DNA from: JALYTZ01 sp036559125
GTDB taxonomy: Bacteria; Vulcanimicrobiota; Vulcanimicrobiia; Vulcanimicrobiales; Vulcanimicrobiaceae
Reading direction: 5' to 3'
DNA length: 64,000 bases
NCBI GenBank assembly: GCA_036559125.1
Contig: DATBTT010000002.1
Span: 14,463 to 78,462, forward strand
Shown here: in pieces, positions 17,346 to 27,524 of the stretch
Position numbering within the stretch: the first letter of the stretch is position 1
Layout of the letters: every line of letters begins with the position of its first letter
Made by a program: the position numbers and the translations under genes
Notes under the pieces: generated by a model
Told to the model about the DNA's origin: nothing
Seen by the model: only the letters and a program-made list of their open reading frames with translations
The model's database searches: none

Positions 17346-18407
17346 ATGAATCGCTCGATTCGCGCGCTCGTTCCGATAACGTTCGCGCTGGCATTGGCGC
17401 AAATGGCGAGTGCGAGCGCGCGATGCGCACCGACGGTCTTTCCCCTGGCCGGCACCCACGCGCCTGCGAGTCACGGGCGAGGGCCCGGGCTGTTGCTCGA
17501 TGGAGGCGGCACCGATATCGACGCGGCGTGGAGGTGGATGCACGACACGCTGGTCGGAAAGGCGACGCGAGGAGGGAACGTACTCATCTTGCGCGCGACC
17601 GGAACCGACGACTACGACCCGTACGCGTTGCAAACCGCGCGGTTTGCGTCGGCTCGCACGCTCCTCGTCCCAGCCTGTACGCCGCGAGCGCAAGTCGACG
17701 CGCTTGCGAAATACGCCGACGCCGCGGACGCAGTCTTTTTCTCCGGCGGCGATCAAGCGCATTACGCCGCCTGGAAGGGTAGCGCGCTGATCTCTGCGGT
17801 GCGGCGCGCCTACGCGCGCGGCGGCGTCGTCGGTGGAACCAGCGCGGGTTTAGCGATTCAAGGCGCCGTCGTATACGATTCGGTGGCCGCCGACCGCGTA
17901 CTGGCCGCCGACGCGGAAGTCCGTTCGCCCGACGCGACGAAAAACCCATACGAACCCGCGATCAGCTTCACGACCGGGCTCTTTCGATATCCGCCGTTAA
18001 CTGCCGTCATCACGGATACGCACTTTGCCAAGCGCGACCGGTTTGGCCGTCTGGCGGCGTTCATGGCGCGCGCGCTTCGCGACGGGTTGATACGCGGGAA
18101 CCGTGTCTACGGCGTGGCGGTGGACGAGCGCAGCGCGCTCGTTGTCGACCGGCACGGCGTGGCTACGTTGCTCGAGAATCCATACGCGGGCGGCTATCGC
18201 ACGCGCGGAGCGTATATCATCACCGGCGGACGCGCCGCGCGAATCGCTCCCGGGAAGCCGCTGCTCTATACGGTTCACGTCGTCCACTTGTCGCGTTCGG
18301 GGCAGCGGTTCAACCTGTATACCAAGCACGGCGACGGCCGACGGTATGACGTGACCGTTGACGGGTCCAGATCGAGTATCTACAGCCGCGATCCGTACTC
18401 AGGATGA
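17346..18407 (+). CDS. Exported cyanophycinase-like peptidase (S51 family)
   Basis: 353 residues with an N-terminal signal sequence (about 1-25). Peptidase S51 signatures: FFSGGDQ (132-137), nucleophile motif GTSAG with S166, and the DTHFAKRDRFGRL segment typical of cyanophycinases, which cleave the aspartate-arginine polymer cyanophycin to beta-Asp-Arg. Most intracellular CphB enzymes lack a signal peptide; an exported form would attack extracellular polymer, as described for secreted CphE-type enzymes. Overlaps the asparaginase start by ATGA, so the two are coupled. Confidence 0.88.
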   Translation: MNRSIRALVPITFALALAQMASASARCAPTVFPLAGTHAPASHGRGPGLLLDGGGTDIDAAWRWMHDTLVGKATRGGNVLILRATGTDDYDPYALQTARFASARTLLVPACTPRAQVDALAKYADAADAVFFSGGDQAHYAAWKGSALISAVRRAYARGGVVGGTSAGLAIQGAVVYDSVAADRVLAADAEVRSPDATKNPYEPAISFTTGLFRYPPLTAVITDTHFAKRDRFGRLAAFMARALRDGLIRGNRVYGVAVDERSALVVDRHGVATLLENPYAGGYRTRGAYIITGGRAARIAPGKPLLYTVHVVHLSRSGQRFNLYTKHGDGRRYDVTVDGSRSSIYSRDPYSG

Positions 18408-19411
18408 GAGAGACCGACTTGCGCGGCGAGCCATTCGTCGAAGTCACTCGCGGCGGACTCTCCGAGTCGGTTCACGCGGTGGCAGCTTGCGCGGTCGACG
18501 CTGAAGGAAAGGTCGTCTTCGCGCTGGGCGACGTCGGTGCGTCCACGTATCTTCGATCGGCTGCTAAGCCGTTCATCGCCGCAGCGTCGATCGTGGAAAA
18601 CGTTCACGAACGTTTCGGTTTGGATGCGCCGGAAATCGCGGTGATGGCCGGGTCGCATTCAGGTGAACCGTACCATGTGGCAGCCGTCCGCTCGATCTTG
18701 CGCAAGATCGGCATGGACGAGAGCGCGCTGCAATGCGGCGCGCACGAACCATACAATGCCGATGCGGCACGCGACCTCCGGCGCAGCGGCGGCAAACCGT
18801 CGGCAGTGCACAACAATTGCTCCGGCAAGCACGCAGGTATCTTGGCGCTATGCAAGGCAATCGGCGCGGACTGCGCGACCTACCTGGAACCGGACAATCC
18901 CGCGCAGAAACGCATCCTTTCGCTCTGCGCGGCCATGTCGAGCGTTTCGCTGGAGGCGCTGCACATAGGCATCGATGGTTGCGGCGTACCGGTATACGCG
19001 CTGCCGTTGGAGCGCGCGGCAATGTCGTACATGCGCCTGGCGACGTTGCGCGGTATGGACGGCGAATCCGCGGCTGCATTGGGGGTCGTGCGCGCTGCGA
19101 TGATCGCCTACCCCGAGTACGTTTGCGGCACCGGCGAGTTCGATGCCGCACTCATGCGCGCGGGCGAAGGGGCGATCGCGTGCAAAGGGGGCGCGGAGGG
19201 CATCCACGCGACGGCGTTGCTCGATCGCGGCGTTGGCCTCGTGCTCAAAATCGTCGACGGTGCCGAGCGCGCCCATGCGCCCGCCGCAATTTCCGCACTG
19301 CGCCGCATGGGCATGCTTTCGGAACGGCAGTGCGCGAGCCTGAGGGCATTCGCCCGGCCGACCGTCTACAATTGGGCCGCCCGACCCGTCGGCGAGATCC
19401 GCTCTCTCTAA
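18404..19411 (+). CDS. Asparaginase of the Rhizobium etli type (asparaginase II family)
   Basis: 335 residues. Visible signatures: MAGSHSGEPYH, HNNCSGKHAG and the IDGCGVPVYALPL segment with the conserved cysteine, as in the thermolabile R. etli AnsA-type enzymes (PF06089). Hydrolyses L-asparagine to aspartate and ammonia; no signal peptide, so cytoplasmic. Translationally coupled to the cyanophycinase. The stop directly abuts a REP-like half repeat. Confidence 0.92.
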   Translation: MRETDLRGEPFVEVTRGGLSESVHAVAACAVDAEGKVVFALGDVGASTYLRSAAKPFIAAASIVENVHERFGLDAPEIAVMAGSHSGEPYHVAAVRSILRKIGMDESALQCGAHEPYNADAARDLRRSGGKPSAVHNNCSGKHAGILALCKAIGADCATYLEPDNPAQKRILSLCAAMSSVSLEALHIGIDGCGVPVYALPLERAAMSYMRLATLRGMDGESAAALGVVRAAMIAYPEYVCGTGEFDAALMRAGEGAIACKGGAEGIHATALLDRGVGLVLKIVDGAERAHAPAAISALRRMGMLSERQCASLRAFARPTVYNWAARPVGEIRSL

Positions 19412-19484
19412 CGTCATCCTGACTCGCCCGCCCCCGTCATCCTGAGCTTGTCGAAGGACGGCCCTTCGACAGGCTTAGGGTGAC
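19411..19484. repeat. REP-like repeat hairpin between convergent genes
   Basis: Half copy at 19411-19422 and a full inverted pair at 19435-19460 / 19461-19484 (cores CATCCTGAGCTTGTC and CCTTCGACAGGC) with almost no loop. Sits exactly between the asparaginase stop and the receptor stop and may serve as a bidirectional terminator; there is no T-run. Confidence 0.85.
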
Positions 19485-22400
19485 TAGAGTTTGATTTTCA
19501 TCGTGAGGTATGCCGAGAAGGGTTGGTTGAGGGAACTCGTGAGATCGTTGTAGGTTCCGAACGTCGGTTCGTACGGGTAGCGCAAGAACGGCTGAACGTT
19601 GTCGCCGGGATTGTACGCGTTGCCCACGGGTGCGACGAAGTTCGCCAGATTGCCGTAGCTACAAACGTCTTTGCTCGAATAGTACGTAAAGCGCGTTTGC
19701 TGCCCTCCGAAGCAGGTATTGACGACGTTCGCCAACGTCAACGAGAACGTGACGTTCTTCGAAGCTTCGTACGAGATGCGTACGTGTCCGAGCAGTTGGG
19801 ACGGTTCGCGAAACTCTCCGATCCCGTCGAAATGGCCGGTAAACGAATCGGGAATCGCGCCGATCTGCGCGGCGCACGTCGTCGCATCGTACGGCGATCC
19901 GCCGCCCGCTCCGTATGGATAACGCGGGTCTCCCGCAACGCTACCCGATAACGGGTTACAGCCGGACGCGGGGTCGACGCCGGGCATGACTTCGGGCGCC
20001 CCGTACCGGTTGCCGCCGACGAACTGGAAGGACGGCGTTATCGAAAACCGGTCGTGTTTGTAATTCAGGATCAGCGTGGCGACGTAGGGATAATTGTACG
20101 CGTTGACGCCGGTGCCGATTCCACCCGGATTGGTGGAGTACGGCAGATAGTTCGCGTTCGGATCGAGCAGCGCCTGAACGGGCGCGTTCCAATACGGATT
20201 CGCGATGTCGCCGGGTGTACTGCAAGTCGGGTCGGCAGCGCCCGAGTTTGGGTTAGGCGCTGCCGGATCGCCGCCGATATTCGCGGGTTGGTAGCAAGGA
20301 GCCGCATTGGCGCTCGACGCGCCGCAGCGGGCGTCGCTTGAATTCGAGGCGCAAAACTTGGTGTACCCGTTGTAATTGGCGATGTCCGCATTGATCGGCG
20401 AGAGGATCGTCGTGCCGTTCGGAAGCGTGTTGTACTTCACGAACGTATTGGTGTAGGCGAAGGAGAGTTGGCCGGCCAGTCCGTTGCGTTCGAAGTCGCC
20501 GCCGCTCAGCGCGAGTTCGAATCCCCGCGAGGTCTGCTGGCCGGCGTTCGACCCGGAGACGAAACCGGCTTTGATGTTCGTATAAAAATTCTCGACTTGG
20601 TCCTTCGTCTGTCGGTAAAAGGGAGTCAGCTTCACCGAAAAACTCGTACCTTTGAAGTGATGCTCGAGCGAAAAGTCGCTGTTATATGAAATCGGAGGCC
20701 GTACTTGATGGCCCGGCGTCGTAAAGCCGAGTGAATAGAACGCTACGAGCGTGTTCGGGAGGTTCGATTGCAGCGCGTCGTATTGCTCGTATGCCGAGGA
20801 CGGTTGCTCGTTGTATTTACCGAAACTCGCCCGCAACACGGTATCCGGACTGAGAGTATACGTGACGCCGATTCGCGGCTGGAGGATGTTGTAGACGAAC
20901 GATTGGCTCGGGACGTTTTGCATGTTCGCAGCCTGGTACTGCGAACCGGCCGTCGTGCATGACGACTGAATCGGTATGCTGCTGCCGTCGGCCAACGACG
21001 TCTTATCGTACAATGTCAGATTTTGCGTGTCGAAGCACGTGTCGTTGTTGAAGGCATCGAACCAGAAGGGGCGCGCCGGACCCGACGTGTTGGCCCCTTT
21101 GAAATCGTACCGGTCTAATCGCAAACCGAGATTGACCGACAGGCGGTCGTTCGGCCGGAATTCGTCGGTCAACGAATACCCGGTGAAGACCGGTTTGACG
21201 TCGTTGAATTCACCATACGCACCATTCTCCGCAACGTAAAACGCGCACGTCGAAGTGCCGCACGTGTATTGCGTCGGGTCGGGCGGCAGGTTGACGGATC
21301 CCGAATATTGCGGGCCGAGGTTGGCATAGCCGATCCCCGCGAGCGATGCAAACGTCGCGCCGCCGTTCGTGGTCAAGACGCCTCCGTCGTTACACGTCGT
21401 GGGCGTGGCTACGGTTCCCGCCGACGGCGCCGCGTAACACACGCCGTGTGTGAGATCGTTCGGATTGACGAGGACCGCGAAACTGTCGGCGCTCCCGAAC
21501 ATCTGCGAGTTGAATACGCGGATGGCGTTCGAGGTGGTGTACGACGCCTGCGCTTGAACGAGATTTTTGGATCCGAATTGCTTGGCGAAAGTCGCGCTTA
21601 CGCCCCGCGTGTGGGAACTTAATTCGTAATCGCCTGAATCGAAACCCGTATAAGGTTGCCAAGACGAGATCGGCCCCGTTCCGATATAGTCGGAGTAGTA
21701 CGTGTATCCGTACAGTCTGAGATATGAATCGGCGCCGAAATTCTTTTGATATTGCAATTTGACGATGGCTTGTCCGTTGTACCCGACGTCGCGTTGCGTC
21801 GGCGGAATCGGTGCGTTGAACTGGCGATTCTGAGGAGACGACGGAAACAGATACGGGACCACCAGCGATTGATAGTTCGCTGGTAAAAACGAACCGATCG
21901 GGCCATCGTACTGAAAAGAGTCCGTATAATACGGCAAAACGCCGGCACCGTAGGTCGAGCCTTGGAAATTATTCAGGCCTTCGTCGATGGCCGAGTTATA
22001 GAGTGCGGTGAAGATTTCGTCATTGTCGTAGAGCAACTGCACGTCGTCGCGACCGCCGTCGCGTTTGTGCGGAATCCCGAAGTGCAGGTTGATCACCGAC
22101 GTTCGGGTGGCAACGTTGGCGGCGGAGGTTCCACCGTACTGTAGCGGGCCTAGGATGTACCCAGGCGTGCCGGCTTGACCGACGTTCGGTGCTCCATTGG
22201 TGAAGCACGACGGCACGGTTGTGGGAGGCGAGGACGGGCACGTATCCAAAATCGGACCAAATTCGTTTGCCAGCGTTTCGCCGTTGCGTTGGTCGACGTA
22301 TCGATGATCTTGATTGAATCCGCCGAAACCTGCATAGTAGCTGAACATCCGATTGGGCGATGCGCCCGCGGCCTCGACGTTGAGGCTGTGATAAAATGCC

Positions 22401-23203
22401 GGACTGCCGACGGCCGCCGCGATGCTGCCATATCCGGGCGTGGTGCCGGTTTTGATGACTTGATTGATGAACCCCGCCAGACCCTGCGCCTCGCCGTTTG
22501 CGGGCGTGGCGCCGGTGTAGACTTGCAGTTCGAGTTGACCGAGCGACGACAACGAACCCGACGGATAATTGTCGAATCCGCGGTTTACTGGAATGCCGTC
22601 GAATTCGTATCCGACTTCGTAGGAGTCGCCGCCGCGCACGTGCACTGCCTGATTGTAACCGGATTGATTGCTCGGAACGTACGCACCCGGTACGCTCGCG
22701 ATCGCGGAATACGCGCTGTTGAGATTACCGCCGCCGCCCAGAACGCTCGTTCGCTCCTGTTGCGCGGCATTGACGGAGTACACGTCGGCGGTCGTTCCGG
22801 GGCGCACGAGACCCGAAGCGCTGCGCGAGGTGACGTTCGCGATCGTCTTGAGCGGACGATGCAACGTGAGCGGCACGGTCTGCTGCGCGTCGGCAAAAAC
22901 GCTCACGCCCGCGACGGAAAGACGGTCGTATCCGCTTTTTTCCACCGAAACCGCGTACGTGTCGGGTGCTAACGACACAAACGTAAAGCGCCCGCTCGCA
23001 TCGGTCATTACGCTCTCGGCTTGCGACGGACTCGAGACCGTAACTTTCGCGCCCGCAATCGGAGCCGACGTGCCCGCGTCCGTGACCGTGCCGTTCAGGC
23101 CGCCGGTAGTGCCGGCCAATGCGCCCAAAGTACCGGAGAGTACCGCGCACAATCCGAGCGCGACGATTCGTGCGAAACCAGAGAGCCGAAAGGATGGATT
23201 CAT
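19484..23203 (-). CDS. TonB-dependent receptor with carboxypeptidase-regulatory-like domain (Oar-like)
   Basis: 1239 residues from the ATG at 23203, backed by AGGAGA eight bases upstream and an N-terminal signal sequence (MNPSFRLSGFARIVALGLCAVLSG). A CarboxypepD_reg-like beta-sandwich spans about 33-115 (GTVTDAGTSAPIAGAKVTV), then a plug domain (about 120-250, RGGDSYEVGYEFDGIPVNRG) and a long outer-membrane barrel. The barrel has many cysteine pairs in putative outside loops, e.g. CGTSTC and CASNSSDARCG. Ligand unknown. The ATG overlaps the stop of the sortilin-like gene, so both are one transcript. Confidence 0.92.
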   Translation of the reverse strand: MNPSFRLSGFARIVALGLCAVLSGTLGALAGTTGGLNGTVTDAGTSAPIAGAKVTVSSPSQAESVMTDASGRFTFVSLAPDTYAVSVEKSGYDRLSVAGVSVFADAQQTVPLTLHRPLKTIANVTSRSASGLVRPGTTADVYSVNAAQQERTSVLGGGGNLNSAYSAIASVPGAYVPSNQSGYNQAVHVRGGDSYEVGYEFDGIPVNRGFDNYPSGSLSSLGQLELQVYTGATPANGEAQGLAGFINQVIKTGTTPGYGSIAAAVGSPAFYHSLNVEAAGASPNRMFSYYAGFGGFNQDHRYVDQRNGETLANEFGPILDTCPSSPPTTVPSCFTNGAPNVGQAGTPGYILGPLQYGGTSAANVATRTSVINLHFGIPHKRDGGRDDVQLLYDNDEIFTALYNSAIDEGLNNFQGSTYGAGVLPYYTDSFQYDGPIGSFLPANYQSLVVPYLFPSSPQNRQFNAPIPPTQRDVGYNGQAIVKLQYQKNFGADSYLRLYGYTYYSDYIGTGPISSWQPYTGFDSGDYELSSHTRGVSATFAKQFGSKNLVQAQASYTTSNAIRVFNSQMFGSADSFAVLVNPNDLTHGVCYAAPSAGTVATPTTCNDGGVLTTNGGATFASLAGIGYANLGPQYSGSVNLPPDPTQYTCGTSTCAFYVAENGAYGEFNDVKPVFTGYSLTDEFRPNDRLSVNLGLRLDRYDFKGANTSGPARPFWFDAFNNDTCFDTQNLTLYDKTSLADGSSIPIQSSCTTAGSQYQAANMQNVPSQSFVYNILQPRIGVTYTLSPDTVLRASFGKYNEQPSSAYEQYDALQSNLPNTLVAFYSLGFTTPGHQVRPPISYNSDFSLEHHFKGTSFSVKLTPFYRQTKDQVENFYTNIKAGFVSGSNAGQQTSRGFELALSGGDFERNGLAGQLSFAYTNTFVKYNTLPNGTTILSPINADIANYNGYTKFCASNSSDARCGASSANAAPCYQPANIGGDPAAPNPNSGAADPTCSTPGDIANPYWNAPVQALLDPNANYLPYSTNPGGIGTGVNAYNYPYVATLILNYKHDRFSITPSFQFVGGNRYGAPEVMPGVDPASGCNPLSGSVAGDPRYPYGAGGGSPYDATTCAAQIGAIPDSFTGHFDGIGEFREPSQLLGHVRISYEASKNVTFSLTLANVVNTCFGGQQTRFTYYSSKDVCSYGNLANFVAPVGNAYNPGDNVQPFLRYPYEPTFGTYNDLTSSLNQPFSAYLTMKIKL

Positions 23204-26202
23204 CGATCTTTCTCCTGTGTGACGGTCGCGATAAGGGCGCGGTAGGACGCCATCGCCGAGTCGAAATCGTGGCGTATGGCGGCCGCCTCGCGCAGGTGCG
23301 GCGGTAAGGGCGGGGCTTGCGACAGCGCGACGTCGCCTTGCAGTATGGTCAGCCGTTCGCGCAGTCGATCCGGCGCCCACTGGTCGTCCTCCGAATTGAC
23401 CGGATCGGACGTGAGTACCGCGTAGACGGCTGCGATCTTGTGCGAGCGCGCGGCGGAGGCATGCGCGCGAAGCGCGTCGAGCCGGTTTAGGGCCGCGTCA
23501 ACGGCCGATAGCTCGTCGTCGAGCGACTGTAAAAATCTCTGACGTGCGACGTACTGCGCTTGCGTCCAGGGGGCGCGCGGATCGGGCAAGAGCGTCAATG
23601 GGCGCTCGACGCTGCGCGCATCCGCGTGTAAGCGCACGACGAACCGGCCCGGCACCACCGGCGGTCCCGAATCGGGGCCGCGGTTCCACTTCCGCGCTTT
23701 CGTCCAGGGCACGGGCGGCGCGCTCGCGAGATCCCAGGCGACGCGGCCGACGCCGGCATGATTCGGCACGCCCACGCGGCGCTCGACCTTGCCGCTTTCG
23801 TCGAGAATTTCGATCCACGGTTTGGACGCGCTTCGTCGCGGCAGATAATACGAGATGCTCGCGCCGTACGGCGGATCGGCTCCGCTAAAGTCCCCGGCTG
23901 CAACGCAGCATTCGTCGTCGTGCGTTCCGTACGCGCCGGCCCACCACAGGTACCATGCGTACGACGTTGGGATCGGGAAGAGTGCCGGCGTAGCGGCATT
24001 CGCCGCCGAAACGATTCCTTCGATCGGCGTCAAATCGTCGAGAATCCAGACTCCGCGACCGTGCGTGCCCGCTATCAGGTCGTGCGTGCGCGGCTCGATG
24101 CGCAAATCGTGAATCGAAACCGGCGGCATTCCTAGCCGCAAGCTTTTCCATCGTAACCCGCGATCGAGACTTACCCAGACGCCTTGCTCGAGTCCGGCGT
24201 AGAGGACGTCGGGATTTACCGGGTCCTCGCGAACGACGTGCACGAATTGATCGGACGGAAGTCCGGCGACGATGGAATGCCAGCTTGCGCCGCTATCATT
24301 GGTGACATAGACGTACGGCCTCCGGTCGCCGGAAAGATGACGATCGACAACTGCGTACGCGCGAGCGGCGGAGAAGCGCGACGGTTCGACGCACTCGACG
24401 CGTCCCCAGGCGGCGATGCCCGCGGGCGTAACGTTCTTCCAATGCAAGCCGCCGTCGGCGGTTCGTTGCACGAGGCCGTCGTCCGTGCCTACCCAAATCA
24501 CGTTCGGATCGAGCGCGGAGGGCGCGATGTCCAGCAACGTATCGTAGAATTCGGCGCCCGACACGTCCGTATTGATCGCGCCGCCCGCGACTTGCTGTTT
24601 GCGCGGATCGTTGCGCGTGAGATCGGGGCTGATGGCGCGCCAGGTTTTGCCGCGGTCGATCGTTTTGAAGACGACGTTCGCCCCGAAGTACGCGGTCAGC
24701 GGCGGTTGCGGTGCGAATGCGAGCGGCGCCTGCCAGTCGAACCGGTACGGCTGGCCCGCGAGCGCGCGGCCGTTCGTGTCGGTGACGTCGGGCGTGATGT
24801 CTTCGTTTTGGCGGGAGCGCAAGTCGAAGATACCGAGTTGCCCGGTGAGTTCGTTGACGCCGACGTTCCACACCGATGACGCACGACCGGGTTCGGGCCA
24901 CGCCCACACGCCGTCCGAATCGTTGGCGACGTCGCGCCAGTCGCGCTGCGTGATACCCAGCGTGCTGAGCGAACGCGAGGGTCCGCAGTACGAATCGTTG
25001 TCCTGCATTGCGGCGCACACGTGGTACGGAACCTGGTCGTCGTATCCGACATGATACACCTGCGCGATCGGTACGTTGAGCCGCCAGTCCCACGTCGCGC
25101 CGCCGTCGACCGAGATCGGCGCGCCACCGTCGTTCGCATCGATCAACCTGCGTCCGTCGGCGGATATCCAAAGGCCGTGATGGTCCTGGTGAACCGCCTG
25201 CGAAATATCGGCAAACGTGCGCCCACCGTCGTAGCTCGCAATTAGATTCTCGGAAGCGAAATAGACGTGATCGGCGTTTGTCGGATCGACGGCGATGCGG
25301 CTCATGTAAAAGGGGCGTTGATCGATGAGCGTATCGCGCGACATCGGCCGCCAGGATGCTCCGGCGTCGTCGGAGCGCCACAGCAGCGCCGATTTCGACT
25401 GAATCAATGCGTACACGCGGCGCGGGTTGCTCGGTGCGATTGCGATCCCGATTCGTCCCATACGTCCACCCGGCAATCCGTGACCGCGCAACCGGCGCCA
25501 GGTGTTCCCGCCGTCGACCGATTTGTAGAGGCCGTCACGCGAACCACCGCTGGAAAACGTCCAAGGCACCCGCCGAAATTGCCAGATACCCGCGTAGACG
25601 ACGTTCGGATCGTGGGGATCGGCGACCATGTCGGAAACGCCGCTGCGCGGACCGGCGAACAGCGTGTGATGCCACGTGCGCCCGCCGTCGGTCGTGCGAT
25701 AGACGCCGCGATCGTTGCTGTCCCGAAACGGATTGCCGAGCACGCCGACGAGCGCGTCCGTGGCGCGGCGCGGATTCACGACGATTTTTGCGATTGCGTA
25801 CGAATGAGGCAATCCGCACCATCTCCAATGCGCGCCGCCGTCGGCGGTCATCCAGACGCCGTCGCCGTACGAGGCGTCGTTGCGCGGCGTCGATTCTCCG
25901 GTGCCCACCCAGACGACGTTCTTATCCGACGGAGCGATCGCAATCGCGCCGATGGCGCCGACTGACCCGCGCGGCCATACATCCTTCCAGACGAGGCCGC
26001 CCGTGGTCGTCTTGAATACGCCGCCGCCGGCTGCGCCGAAGTAGTACAAGAGCGGATCGCGGTCGCTTCCCGTGACGGCGGCGACGCGTCCGCCGGCGAT
26101 TGCCGGCCCGATATTGCGCCAACCGAGCGACGAACCCAACGGCGCGAACGCGCACAGCGCGAACCAGGCGCCGATCGAGACCGCGAGGCGCAATCGGCTC
26201 AC
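23200..26202 (-). CDS. Exported sortilin/BNR-repeat beta-propeller protein
   Basis: 1000 residues from a GTG at 26202; N-terminal hydrophobic signal (about 1-22). Repeated Asp-box/BNR units such as TADGGAHW, TTDGGRTWHH, SVDGGNTWRR, SYDGGRTF and SVDGGATWDW build one or two VPS10/sortilin-type propellers over residues about 25-740. A C-terminal beta/helical part (about 740-1000) resembles the tail of bacterial glycosyl hydrolase-like BNR proteins. No sialidase or catalytic residues could be assigned. It begins 4 bases after the Rieske gene stop and ends overlapping the receptor start, so it likely works with them at the cell surface. Confidence 0.88.
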   Translation of the reverse strand: MSRLRLAVSIGAWFALCAFAPLGSSLGWRNIGPAIAGGRVAAVTGSDRDPLLYYFGAAGGGVFKTTTGGLVWKDVWPRGSVGAIGAIAIAPSDKNVVWVGTGESTPRNDASYGDGVWMTADGGAHWRWCGLPHSYAIAKIVVNPRRATDALVGVLGNPFRDSNDRGVYRTTDGGRTWHHTLFAGPRSGVSDMVADPHDPNVVYAGIWQFRRVPWTFSSGGSRDGLYKSVDGGNTWRRLRGHGLPGGRMGRIGIAIAPSNPRRVYALIQSKSALLWRSDDAGASWRPMSRDTLIDQRPFYMSRIAVDPTNADHVYFASENLIASYDGGRTFADISQAVHQDHHGLWISADGRRLIDANDGGAPISVDGGATWDWRLNVPIAQVYHVGYDDQVPYHVCAAMQDNDSYCGPSRSLSTLGITQRDWRDVANDSDGVWAWPEPGRASSVWNVGVNELTGQLGIFDLRSRQNEDITPDVTDTNGRALAGQPYRFDWQAPLAFAPQPPLTAYFGANVVFKTIDRGKTWRAISPDLTRNDPRKQQVAGGAINTDVSGAEFYDTLLDIAPSALDPNVIWVGTDDGLVQRTADGGLHWKNVTPAGIAAWGRVECVEPSRFSAARAYAVVDRHLSGDRRPYVYVTNDSGASWHSIVAGLPSDQFVHVVREDPVNPDVLYAGLEQGVWVSLDRGLRWKSLRLGMPPVSIHDLRIEPRTHDLIAGTHGRGVWILDDLTPIEGIVSAANAATPALFPIPTSYAWYLWWAGAYGTHDDECCVAAGDFSGADPPYGASISYYLPRRSASKPWIEILDESGKVERRVGVPNHAGVGRVAWDLASAPPVPWTKARKWNRGPDSGPPVVPGRFVVRLHADARSVERPLTLLPDPRAPWTQAQYVARQRFLQSLDDELSAVDAALNRLDALRAHASAARSHKIAAVYAVLTSDPVNSEDDQWAPDRLRERLTILQGDVALSQAPPLPPHLREAAAIRHDFDSAMASYRALIATVTQEKDR

Positions 26203-26206
26203 GCGG

Positions 26207-27319
26207 TCAATCCGTCATGACCGAAAGATAATGCGCGTCGAACGCGCTCAGCAGCCCCTCTGCATTTGCGTAGGGGCCGGGAGTGTACGCCCGCGAGCTA
26301 AGGCCCAACTGCGTGCGCTCGTTTACGTGCCAATCTTGGCGGTTGGTGACGTCCCAAAAGTCGACGGCGTCGCTCGAATCGAATCCGGGCGTCTCCATTG
26401 CGGCAGGATCGAAGAGCCACGCGCAGACCACTTCGGTACGATCGACCGCGACGGGCCGCACGTAATGCACCATGACGTAATCGGGATGCAGGCTCAACAG
26501 CATCGACGGAAAGATCGTGTAATAGTAAACGCGATCGAGATCTTCGCCGTCGACCGCACCGACGGGCGCCCGCGCCGTACTACCGGAAACGGTCAGGCTC
26601 GTACCGCGGCGGCGAAGCTCGGAATATCCGCCGAGAACGGCGCCTTCGGTCAGATCGTTGCGCCCGCTATCCGACGGCGAGAGCTTGTCGAGTTGCGGAT
26701 GCACCAACGGGCAATGGTAGCATTCCGAATAGTTCAGGAATACGAGTTTCCAATTGCACGCGAGATCGTAGGCGATGGTTCGCGCGGTGCGTAGCGCACC
26801 GATGTTCCAGCGCGCGAAGCGTCCGGTCAGCTGCGAGAACGCACTCTCAAACGGCGTCGGTTCGGGCGCAACGTTGATGAAAATAAAGCCGTCGAAGATC
26901 GCGAGCGCGGCCTCGTGCAACGGATACTGCGCGCGATCGAACGACGGCACTTCGTTCATGTTTCGTGCGACCAGCAGCTTTCCGTCGAGCCCGTAGGTCC
27001 ACGCATGGTACGGACACTGGATCGAACCCGAAAAATGACCGGAAGCATCGATGCAGATGCGCGTTCCGCGATGCCTGCAAACGTTGTACAGCGCGCGAAC
27101 GCGGTCGCTCGCATCCCGCACGACGATGATGCTTTCGCCCGCCACGTCGGCTACGAAGAAATCGCCTGCGTTCTCGATCTGCTCGGTGCGCCCGGCGCAT
27201 ATCCACGCTCGCGCGAACAGGCGGTCGCGTTCCGACGCGAAAACTTCAGGCGATACGTACCATCGCGAGGGCAAGGTACGGGATCCAGCGTCGACGTTGG
27301 GTTTCACGAACGTGTCCAC
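26207..27319 (-). CDS. Rieske non-heme iron oxygenase alpha subunit (choline/betaine monooxygenase type)
   Basis: 370 residues from a GTG at 27319, nine bases after GGGAG; a TTG at 27325 is an alternative only three bases from it. Rieske [2Fe-2S] motif CRHRG...CPYHAW (about 83-105), mononuclear iron site in NYSECYHCPLVHP (about 197-209) and the WDVTNRQDWHVNE segment near the C-terminus, as in glycine-betaine and related quaternary-amine demethylases. The reductase partner is not nearby. First gene of a run with the sortilin-like and receptor genes. Confidence 0.88.
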   Translation of the reverse strand: MDTFVKPNVDAGSRTLPSRWYVSPEVFASERDRLFARAWICAGRTEQIENAGDFFVADVAGESIIVVRDASDRVRALYNVCRHRGTRICIDASGHFSGSIQCPYHAWTYGLDGKLLVARNMNEVPSFDRAQYPLHEAALAIFDGFIFINVAPEPTPFESAFSQLTGRFARWNIGALRTARTIAYDLACNWKLVFLNYSECYHCPLVHPQLDKLSPSDSGRNDLTEGAVLGGYSELRRRGTSLTVSGSTARAPVGAVDGEDLDRVYYYTIFPSMLLSLHPDYVMVHYVRPVAVDRTEVVCAWLFDPAAMETPGFDSSDAVDFWDVTNRQDWHVNERTQLGLSSRAYTPGPYANAEGLLSAFDAHYLSVMTD

Positions 27320-27524
27320 GCGCAATCGCTCCCAGTCTACCGGACGCGTCGAGCTTTCGACGTGCAGTTATCGAGGTTTCGAGAGCGGCACAGCCGAACC
27401 CCTGGTTTAGCGCCGGTTTATTCGGACTTTTCGGCATTAGACCAGCCATTCATCCGTCTCGATCGTCTTTATGCCGAACGACGAGTGGCTGACTCAAGGC
27501 TTCTTGATAGTAAGGAAGCTCCCG

